Shown: positions 56,513 to 64,000 of the stretch, in pieces
Numbering within the stretch: the stretch's first letter is position 1
Layout of the letters: every line of letters begins with the position of its first letter
DNA from: Gerris lacustris
Lineage: Eukaryota; Arthropoda; Insecta; Hemiptera; Gerridae
DNA: 64,000 nt
Assembly (NCBI GenBank): GCA_951217055.1
Contig: OX578276.1
Span: forward strand, 12,073,430 to 12,137,429
Reading direction: 5' to 3'
Notes under the pieces: model-generated
The model's database searches: none
What the model was told of the DNA's origin: nothing
Seen by the model: the letters and a program-made list of their open reading frames with translations, nothing else
Translations under genes and position numbers: made by a program

Positions 56513-57043
56513 ATACATTTTTAACATTTACAGGTCCCAGGATCAGAGGCGAGGGCGCTATATTCAAAATGAAAATATTAAAAGTATATGATGTACTTGG
56601 TAGTCTAGGAGGAGTGTAACCCGGCAAATTCAAAAATAATAAATACGAAAATTCAGAATCCAGCATGGCCGACACATGACGTAAGAGAGGGGTAACCCGG
56701 CAAATTCAAAAATAACAAATACGAAAAGTAGGAGGGGAGGGGGAAGGCGCCAAATTTGAATAAAAACAACAACGCTCATGGGAGGGGGGGGGGTCAAATC
56801 CGACTCAATTTGGAGGCAGTATTCGACTCTGAGGCAGAATTCGACTCTGAGACAGAATTCGACTGGGGGGGGGGGGGGTCATTGGTTTAATGTCTGTAAC
56901 GGGGTACGAATCGGGCATCGGGGGGCGGGATCGAGTACGTGAACAGGGTCTGTGGGGTAGACGAGAGCTGAATCAGATGAGGTCATCGACCTTAGTTGAG
57001 GTGGACATTAGCCCTTGAGCCAGAACATATCTTTTTACCCTAC

Positions 57044-59289
57044 CTGTCTAGGTAGAGTCCTAAGTATCGCACTTCATTAGAAACAGGAAGAAGGGAACCG
57101 TTCAAGTAAACGGGAGGACAGGTTGCTCTTCTTAGGGTAAACGTAACATGTACACTTTTTTCGGCGTTAAATTTGATTTTCAATTTTTGAGCCCACTTTT
57201 CAACTATTAAAAGGTGGGTTTGAAGGTATTGGGATGCTAATTGGTGGTCGGAATTGGTTGAGAGGATGGCCTTATCATCGGCGAAGGAAGCTAGGAAGGT
57301 ATTGGGGTGAAGCGGGATATCAGCTGTGTAAAGGGAATAAAGGAAAGGAGCTAGAATGCTACCTTGAGGCACGCCTGCAAGGATGGGAAAGGAATGGGAG
57401 GCAGAGGATCCTTGAGAGACTTTAAAGGATCTGTCTTTCAAATAAGAGGATAAGATTAGATAATAGGTTGGGGGAAGGATTCTCTTGAGTTTCCACAGCA
57501 GCCCCCGGTGCCAGACTCGATCGAAGGCTTGTACTTCGTCAAGAAAGGCAGCAGAAACATACTGCTTTTTCTCAAGAGCGGAAGCGATAGTGTCTGCAAC
57601 GCGATGGCACTGGTGAATAGTTGAGTGCGCTGCTCGAAAACCGAATTGGTGATCTGGAAGTACATTGTGGGATTCTAGGATAGGAAATATACGACGAAGT
57701 AAGAGTTTCTCGAGAATTTTACTCATTACAGGGAGGAGACTAATAGGACGGTAGGACGAAGAAAGGTGAGTGGGCTTATTAGGTTTGGGAATCATGATAA
57801 TCAGGGATTGTTTCCATTGGGACGGGAAGTAGGTGGTACGAAGTACTGAGTTAAAAATATAGGTTAGTAACAGGAGGGCTTTCTTAGGTAGATTTTTAAG
57901 AACTTTAGCAGTTATTAAATCGGACCCAGGTGCTTTATTAATTGGGAGATCTTTTATGATATGGGTCACATCGGAGGGATGGTAAGCTGGAGGAGGAAGA
58001 GATAACTGAAGAGGAGAGGCGAGTTCACTTTCTATTAAGCTATCATGGTTAGGATCAGATACGTCAAGGTGAGGAGTAAAGACTGAGGAGAGGTGTTGAG
58101 CAAAAGAGGAAGCTTTGTCCTCGTCAGACAGGGCCCATGATCCATTGTCAAGACGAAGAGGAGGGGATATTGGTTTATAGGAAAGGATTCTTTTTGTCGC
58201 GGTCCATAGTGATTTATTTTCAGTAGTCAGTGATTCCGTATAAGCGTCAAATTTATCTGCTCTGTATTGGTTTAATAAGGATGTCAGTTGTCTGTTGAGT
58301 CTATTGTAAGTAAGTTTGTCTGCCATAGTTCTTGTAATTTGCCATCTAGCTCTAGCACGTCTTTTATCTGTTATTAGTGTCTTAATTTTTGGGGGTAAAT
58401 TTGATTTTCTGTCCGTACGTAGTTCAGGGCCGGTCGAGTCTTTAACTGATTGCTGTATACTAACTGTCAGAAATTCAACTGCTTTGTCAATCTGTTGTGG
58501 CGTTTTTAAAGGAATTTTTAAGTCGATTTTACTGTCCAGTAAGTATTTGAATTTGTCCCAGTCTAAAGGTCCAGTTATAAGGGAAGGTTTAGTATTTTTA
58601 GGAACGGGTTGTACGTCAAGTGTAAGGATAATAGGAAGGTGATCGGAGGAAAGGTCATTCAGAACAGTAGTATGATAATTGAAGTGAGAGAGACGGGAGG
58701 AAACAAAGAAATCTAGGAGATCTGGAAGTTTAGTGTTATCGTATGGCCAGTAGGTATATTGATTAGGTGTGATTACTGTGAGGTTAGAGGTTGAGACGGT
58801 ATCGAGCAGCACCGGTCCACGCTGATTTCCCACTCTACAGCCCCACTGCTGATGCTTCGCGTTCCAGTCACCACCGGCAAGGAATATGGGTCCAAGAGAG
58901 GAAAAATAGGTTTTAAGTTGGAGTTGGGAAACTACTTTGTTGGGAGGGCAGTATACGGCGGCTACGGAAAAATTAAAATGTGTAGTGTTTATTTTAACTA
59001 CTGTGGACATAAGGGAATCAGTTGGTTGGGTGGGGATTTGGTAATGAGAAATATTGTTTCTAATGAAGATTGCGGTACCTCCATGTGCTGTGTTGTCTGG
59101 ATGATCTGTCCTGTAAACAGTGTAGTCAGTAATGTGTGCATGTGAACGTGTTGTATAATGAGTTTCTGTGATGAGTGCTATGTCTATGCGTTTGTCGTGT
59201 AAGAGAATGTTTAATTCGTCCCTGTGAGAGAACTGATTCAAGCCGTCGGCATTCCACAAAAGGACAGACAGGAAATTATTCTGGGTCAT
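57044..59289 (-). pseudogene. Jockey-type LINE ORF2, truncated by the palindrome
   Basis: The ATG at 59289 opens a frame of about 750 codons that is intact until the palindrome. APE endonuclease: VLLWNADGLNQ, LITETHYT, HGGTAIFI, GGDWNAKHQQWG and SSDHLPIIL. Reverse transcriptase: PGSDLITAKVLK, SYRPISLLPVMSKILEK, SAAFLDEVQAFDRVW (catalytic Asp), AGVPQGSILAPFLY and ASFADDKAIL (catalytic pair). It stops within three bases of the palindrome edge (...VRYLGLYLDR). The remainder is at 43467-43024. The start ATG overlaps the ORF1 stop as ATGA (59286-59289), so translation is probably by stop-restart coupling. Confidence 0.9.
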
Positions 59290-60497
59290 TGTGCAGGGAT
59301 GAACGCAGGAAGAAAGGTAGATAGCAGGGTTATAAGTATCGGTATTAACGGGGTTATGATTTTTTTTACTTCAATAAATAAGTTACTTAGAGAAGCGAAG
59401 AGTGAGGTGAGGTCATCTGAGGAAGTAGGAGGAGGAATATTGTTTCTAGTATTATGGCCACGGACTGCGCCGGCGTAGTTTCTGGGAGTCTGAGGAGGTT
59501 GAGCTGTTTGGGGTTCATCATGTTGTTCAGAAGATTCTCTGTTGTCATTTGCTGCGTTGAGCGAGGGGAAATCATTATTAGTAAACGTATTTCCATTGGT
59601 TTGATCGTTTTTAATCACTGATTTAGGCTGGACAACTCTCCGTGCTGTATCGTCTCGCGGTCTTCGAAGACGTTGTTTATCTTTGAGCTCCTTGTATTTT
59701 AGACAGCCCTTGTAATTAGCAGGATGAGCCCCTTCGCATAGAGCACAAACACAGTTCGTAGTTCTCGGTAGGGGACAGTTTTTGGCTTCGTGGTTTCCTG
59801 AACATTTTACACATTTCATTGTATAGTTACAATAAGTTTTACTATGACCGTATGCCTGGCATCTGGCGCATTGTATGATTTCACTTCTAACGTGGGGTTC
59901 CTCAACTTTTACTTTGCTGTATGCAAGCTCTCTTAATTTAAAAATATCTTTATTCTTAGAACAGCGTGGTTCAAGGTCAATGAAAAAAACAGGCAGTGAT
60001 TCTTTTGTGCCCTTTTGTTTAATGTTAATTACATTGCGAACTGAATAACCCAAAATTTCTAGTTCGGATTTTATTACCTCTTCCGGTGTTGACGGGTGAA
60101 TGTTTTTTAAAACAACGCGATAAGCTCTCTGCTCCTTGGCTTGATATGTGTGGTGTGGTGCATTTATTTCTTTTAAATAATGAATCGCGTCTCTGTAAGA
60201 TAATGAAGTTTTAAAGAAGAAAACAACGTCCGAAGCTCGGGTCTTACAAGAGAAAGAGTCTTTTCCGACTTTATTCTCTAGAGCTTGGCATAACTGATAA
60301 CAATAGTTGACTTGCCTTACATATATCGGAGGAGGTTTGTAATCTTCTATGTTGGACTCAGTGTTGTCTGTGGGTGCAATAGATGAATACGGATTCGGGG
60401 TAAAAAATTGTGATGACGTCGCGGTAGAGTTAATGTTATTCGAGGATTCCTCGGTTCTAATATTAATCGTATCGTTTGAAGATGCGGCGACTTCCAT
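59286..60497 (-). CDS. Jockey-type LINE ORF1 (gag-like)
   Basis: 403 codons. The N-terminus is Ser/Asn-rich. The middle (about residues 125-205) has the RRM-like PRE_C2HC pattern (YRVVLKNIHPSTPEEVIKSE, then VFFIDLEP). Three Cys/His knuckles follow: CARCQAYGHSKTYC, CVKCSGNHEAKNC and CALCEGAHPANYKGC. This is the usual jockey gag, an RNA-binding protein that accompanies ORF2 to the nucleus. The stop TGA is shared with the ORF2 ATG. The start may lie further upstream: see the frame at 60705-60463, which reads into this region in another frame. Confidence 0.85.
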   Translation of the reverse strand: MEVAASSNDTINIRTEESSNNINSTATSSQFFTPNPYSSIAPTDNTESNIEDYKPPPIYVRQVNYCYQLCQALENKVGKDSFSCKTRASDVVFFFKTSLSYRDAIHYLKEINAPHHTYQAKEQRAYRVVLKNIHPSTPEEVIKSELEILGYSVRNVINIKQKGTKESLPVFFIDLEPRCSKNKDIFKLRELAYSKVKVEEPHVRSEIIQCARCQAYGHSKTYCNYTMKCVKCSGNHEAKNCPLPRTTNCVCALCEGAHPANYKGCLKYKELKDKQRLRRPRDDTARRVVQPKSVIKNDQTNGNTFTNNDFPSLNAANDNRESSEQHDEPQTAQPPQTPRNYAGAVRGHNTRNNIPPPTSSDDLTSLFASLSNLFIEVKKIITPLIPILITLLSTFLPAFIPAQ

Positions 60498-60705
60498 ACT
60501 GTTTTCTTACCTGTTTCGTCTTGTGAACGTTTGCGCCCTTTTTTGACAGGTGGACTTCTTGTTGATGAGCGAACTCTCTTTTCCTCTTTTTTTGTTTTCT
60601 TTTGTCGCGGGCTCTTGCTTTAGGCATAAGAAATTCACTTTCAGAATAGACCTCCGATTGGGTATCTGAAAAGGTAGGCTCGGGTTCTGATTTCGATTCC
60701 TCCAT
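60463..60705 (-). pseudogene. Probable N-terminal extension of LINE ORF1, out of frame
   Basis: 80 codons from an ATG at 60705 (MEESKSEPEPTFSDTQSEVY), then a very basic stretch (KARARDKRKQKKRKREF). An acidic start followed by a basic patch is common at the N-terminus of jockey gag. It overlaps ORF1 by 35 bases in a different frame. A single-base indel near 60500-60540 would explain it, or it is a separate small upstream ORF. Confidence 0.4.
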
Positions 60706-61090
60706 TAAAAATAATAGAGAAATATTATTTATTATTTAAAGCGGGCAATGACCCGCTAAGTGTTCGTAAACAAAGATATCAATGTTTTGATGAATTACCT
60801 TATCGAAGGAAAGACTCGGGACCGAAGGTCCCTCTCCGGAGACTGGGCAAGCTCGGAGCACGTGACTCCCCACTCCTCTGAATAACGCTTCTATACACTA
60901 AACTATAGAAGTTTTCTTTCTTTAAAACTAAAAGAACTGCCGCATAAAATAAAATAGAACTTCACAAATAAAAAAACTAAAATAAAATGAACAATTTTGC
61001 AAAAAATGAAAATAAAATAATGTCTAGAACTTCCGAAATTACGATTTGGAAAGAGAGCGAAAGAGAGCGATGTTTACTGTAAGGCGTCAA
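60706..61090 (-). other. Jockey LINE 5' untranslated region
   Basis: Non-coding DNA upstream of ORF1, ending near a CGCTCTCTTTCGCTCTCTTT block (minus strand, about 61050-61070). The exact 5' end is not placed. Internal promoters of jockey elements sit in this region, but I cannot define one. Confidence 0.45.
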
Positions 61091-61558
61091 CAATCGAACT
61101 CCTGATGATCTGTGATGAGATGAATCTGTGGTTCATTTAATTCTAAATAAGGGTAATGCGAGGTCTAACCCTGTAGAGGTCTACAGAAAGCTGGTGAGTA
61201 GGAAGCTGGTGGTGGTTTACGTTCCCCTGTGCACGCCACTGTTGATGGTCACAATTGTGCCGGACTATACAACCCATCTTCTGCCGACCCACTTTGAGTT
61301 TGCTGGAGATTAGGCAAGATGGAGAAATCGTTGTCGTGGTCTAACGAATGACGGAGCATATGGCGGATCCTCGATCGGTGTGACCCTAAATGGAAAGGTG
61401 GAATAGTCCCAGATCCTCGAGAGTAGTTGCTCAGGATCCCTTGGGTCTCCATCGTGCCAACTTGTGTTGGCGAAGTAGTTCGCAGTTGAAGTGTAATACG
61501 GCTAAGCATATGCTAGGACGTTGAGGGTGAGGGTTCCATGTTTCTGAATGAGTTAGAA
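61091..61558. other. Unassigned interval
   Basis: About 470 bp between the LINE 5' region and the hAT terminus at 61559. Short frames on both strands are not protein-like. Nothing recognised. Confidence 0.5.
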
Positions 61559-62937
61559 CAGTGGTTCCCAACCTTTTGTGGCCCATCTCCCCTTTCTGCA
61601 GGTTGACTTACACCTATCGTCCCCTTTTCATTTTCATTGTATGCCTAATTTTAATTTGAAGTAAAGTGTAAATAATAAAGCTGTTTTATTATTTTAAACA
61701 ATTTTATTGCCGTATTTTAAAATCAACCAAACCAGTTTTATCCGGTCACTCTTGCATAAAATAAAAATAAATGTTTTTATTTTTTAAAAAAAATAAACAA
61801 GTGAAATAATTAACTAAGACGAATATAACAACTAATTAACACTGACGTAGATTAAAAAAACAGAAGAACACGTTTTCATTTTTAAATTAGAATCTGGAAA
61901 AATTAAGAAAGATGACAATTAAAATTTGAAAAAAATAAATGAGTTTGAAAACTTTGTTATAGTTTCATTTTACCTTTTCGATTGCTGCCTTAAAGCTTGA
62001 ATATCCGGCTTTATGTTCGTCAAGTTCAGGCGCAAATCTCCTTCGAGGCAAATGTCCAACTTATTTCTTTGTTTTGTGAGGAGCTGGACAACAGAACTAA
62101 ATCCTTTTTTAACAAATATGTTGTCGGGAACGAGGTGAGAAGTGGTTCAGTTTTTCCCCACATTTTCCTTCAGTTTTTCCCACCAGTTGTGGATAAGTGT
62201 CCATAAGCTTCACCTAGGCTAATTCATAACCGCTCTGCTGGAAAATTATTTTCGCCTCACAGTCATACTTCAAATCTAGAAACTCCGTCTGTAAAGAGTT
62301 ATCAAGCTTATCCACTGCTTTAAACGAAAATGGATCTAGAATCCAATTCGGATTTTGTAACTTGGTCAAATCTTCAAATCTTGATTGCTTGTCAGTTTTT
62401 AACTGATCAAGGTGATCGGTAAAAATTAGGATTTTGTCTTCTGGGAGTTCAGGAGTCGTTATCTGACACTAAACACTTTTTAAGGGTCGGAAACTGAATC
62501 AGCTCTTTACGGTCAGTATTTACCTTGTAAATATCAAACTTCGCGATGAATAATGAAATAATTCCTTTGGCCTTGATAAGGTTCACCTTGTTTCCTTGAA
62601 GCCTTATATTGGTTTCGTTCATTTTCTCAAAAATATCTGTAAGGTACGCAAGTTCCAACTTGCGTTGCTTCAAAGTCTCACTTAAAACAGGATCAGACAT
62701 TTCGAGGAACTCAGTAACCGTGTCAAATAATTCGAAAGAAACGGTGCAAACAGGCAAACAGTTTCCTTTGGAAAGCCACCTCACGGCTGTATGTAGAAGC
62801 AAGCGTTCGAATTCCTTATCATTTTCATGGCAAAGTTGTCGGAACAGACGTTCATTGAGGGATTTAGCTTGGATCTTGTTGACGCCAGTAATAACCAGTT
62901 GTAGGGTTTCATGCAGAACACCACTCAATTTTTCCAC
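61559..62937 (-). pseudogene. hAT element, Buster/ZBED5-like transposase and terminus
   Basis: CAGTGGTTCCCAACCTTTTG at 61559 is the typical terminus of Charlie/Buster-type hAT elements. The minus-strand frame 62937-62449 carries LFRQLCHENDKEFERLLLHT, AVRWLSKGNCLPV, LAYLTDIFEKMNETNIRLQG and ISLFIAKFDIYK. From 62449 to about 61979, with frame changes, come NPNWILDPFSFKAV, DLKYDCEAKIIF and a dimerisation domain GFSSVVQLLTKQRNKLDICL. This matches the order in ZBED5/FAM200-like proteins. The N-terminal BED finger and first catalytic region are missing; BEL sequence begins at about 62955. Confidence 0.8.
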
Positions 62938-62954
62938 TATTAGGGCTATTTACT

Positions 62955-63331
62955 AAATCAGTAAGAATAACATATTTTAATTCAGATATCCATGGTCCTC
63001 TGGCTATCTTAGGAACAAATCCACAAATAGTATTTTGTCTCAAAGCATCAAAATTACATTTGTTAGATCCTTCTATATTACTAGCATGTATTTTATATAA
63101 ATTTTGGCCTACTTTTCCTCTGGAACCTCCTCCAAAAAGCCCATGGTTTAACGTCTCTTGGTAAATAGGTGAGTACCCAACTCTTTCAACTACTTTGTCT
63201 ATTACTTAGGAACGGGATGATCCCGTGTCAAACAATGCTCTAACTCTTTGTTCTTCTTCATTAGGACCTGTGATTTTTACTAGCAATGTCATTAAGAATA
63301 TATCGGGACAACTGGTACTGGCTAAAGAATG
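62955..63331 (-). pseudogene. BEL/Pao protease fragment
   Basis: Minus strand: CPDIFLMTLLVKITGPNEEE, then VRALFDTGSS near 63230 (aspartic protease), a TAA shortly after, HGLFGGGSRGKVGQNLYKIH, CNFDALRQNTICGFVPKI and GPWISELK. This is the DTGS-type protease and following region of another BEL/Pao subfamily, distinct from the DSGSQ type seen at 5052-15726 and 23261-24966. Confidence 0.75.
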
Positions 63332-63394
63332 GTCGTCTGGTGATTTTTGAGCGATAAAAAAAATGAACCCCCCTCTTTCACTTGTCGTTTAAGT

Positions 63395-64000
63395 CACAGC
63401 CCAACAGAAAATCAATAGGCCTACTGACCCTAAATCGAGGATCCGCTAAGTTGCGGATACTTGAGGATACTCTAGAAGGTTGGATACTCTTCAGAATTAT
63501 GTATCTCGCAAGCCTCACTTGTGTACGGATCCAAGCACCTACGTGAGAAATGAAAAAAAATAAATTAAAATCAGACGGATTAGGAATTTTTAAAAATTTA
63601 AAAGCTGCTACAGCTTCCGTGATTTAAGCTATAAGAGATGTGAGCACCTCAGAAGAGGGCCTAGAATGAATAGATTTCATCTCAAGAAGCTTGTTTAAAT
63701 ATGTATAGCTGCTAACAGGCGTTTATTATTATAGATGTCATTCAGGGTCTTCCACGCTATCTGAAAATTATCCTCAGATAAAGGAATACCTGCAATAATA
63801 GAAGCAGAAGGACCCTTGAGTAAAGAAATAAGGTAATGTGTAACGGTTGGTAATCTGGGTCAATTTTCTAGGTATATTTATTGATTTAAATGTTGTGGAG
63901 AATTGATCAGGTTGGCCAGTTATGATTTTTTTTGGTGGTTCGTTATTATTTCGATTCCTTGGGTTTGGAAAAATCCCAATGGCGTGTTTCTTTTTTTTTT
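63395..64000 (-). pseudogene. BEL/Pao gag debris running off the window edge
   Basis: From the window edge on the minus strand: YLISLLKGPSASIIAGIPLS, EDNFQIAWKTLNDIYNNKRL (DUF1759 core, about 63840-63690), then FKFLKIPNPSDFNLF (about 63590-63545). An abrupt join near 63540 leads into ADPRFRVSRPIDFLLGCDL (about 63450-63400), which normally lies after the protease. The order is therefore scrambled relative to 62955-63331. Multiple stops. Confidence 0.65.

Larger units (their letters stand above)
43470..57043. mobile_element. Giant palindromic (foldback) element, ~13.57 kb, inside a LINE
   Basis: The ends are GTAGGGTAAAAAGATATG and its inverted match CATATCTTTTTACCCTAC. From there the two arms (43470-50246 and 50281-57043) mirror each other to a 34-bp loop. 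The length difference of about 14 bp comes mainly from G/C homopolymer runs. LINE ORF2 coding runs up to one end and resumes beyond the other, so the palindrome occupies a single site in an existing gene. No perfect target duplication is evident. Each arm holds, from outside in: short repeats with C runs, a tRNA-like segment, about 3.5 kb of AT-rich DNA, a GC-richer block, a ~300-bp tandem array and a GC-rich core. No transposase is encoded; the longest open frames (under about 100 codons) are mirrored and lack protein character. Confidence 0.9.
50281..57043 (-). repeat. Right arm of the giant palindrome
   Basis: 6.76 kb. It is the reverse complement of the left arm, with the same landmarks in reverse: tandem array about 50855-52265, GC-richer block about 52625-52860, CAATGGC motifs about 53755-53985, tRNA-like segment 56456-56512. 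In the stretches compared by eye the arms differ almost only in G/C run length. Confidence 0.95.

Noticed and set aside
43470..57043. Giant palindrome as a Polinton/Maverick
   Set aside because: No polymerase, integrase, ATPase or capsid ORF, and the ends do not show the clear 6-bp target duplication expected.
61128..61509. Overlapping short ORFs on both strands between the LINE and the hAT
   Set aside because: Neither shows motifs or codon-level signal; left as an unassigned interval.

Overview
The window is eukaryotic, AT-rich and almost wholly made of transposable elements. No prokaryotic operon structure, CRISPR array, rRNA gene or convincing host gene is visible. The mix of families (BEL/Pao, gypsy, copia, jockey-type LINEs, several hAT lineages, a Harbinger fragment, DUF4806-linked transposon debris) points to an insect genome. 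A hemipteran is my best guess, but this is inference from element style, not from a marker gene.

Layout. 1-4.3 kb: foldback MITE, two DUF4806-like exons and a broken Tnp2/CACTA-like transposase on the minus strand. 4.26-16.77 kb: a ~290-bp tandem repeat split by a BEL/Pao retrotransposon (5052-15726) with matching 5-bp target duplications and 267-bp LTRs. That element carries a 5'-truncated LINE in its integrase region and a 1.27-kb hAT-type MITE in its 3' LTR. 16.8-20.9 kb: two ~580-bp foldback MITEs flanked by TTA, with non-coding DNA between. 20.9-23.3 kb: a rearranged copia element. 23.3-25.0 kb: a second BEL fragment. 25-28.6 kb: minus-strand wreckage of a LINE ORF1, a BEL integrase (holding a TTAA-flanked MITE) and a gypsy gag-pro-RT (holding a TIR element). 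28.9-38 kb: Harbinger fragment, a repeat-containing pseudogene, three hAT pieces and a 568-bp tandem duplication. 38.3-41.7 kb: a LINE with an intact 946-codon endonuclease-RT ORF and a poly(A) tail.

The standout is 43470-57043. It is a ~13.57-kb near-perfect palindrome with arms of ~6.77 kb and a 34-bp loop. It lies inside ORF2 of a jockey-type LINE, and LINE coding sequence stops at one end and resumes at the other. It has no recognisable transposase and each arm carries a ~300-bp tandem array. I interpret it as a giant non-autonomous foldback element, or less likely an assembly or replication-born palindrome. The window ends (61.5-64 kb) in a ZBED5/Buster-like hAT pseudogene and more BEL debris.

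The genes do not form a pathway. They record successive insertions, so nesting gives relative ages: satellite before BEL before LINE and hAT MITE; jockey LINE before giant palindrome; BEL integrase before TTAA MITE. Nearly all element proteins carry stops or frameshifts. The LINE ORF at 38553-41393 is the only long ORF that looks undamaged.
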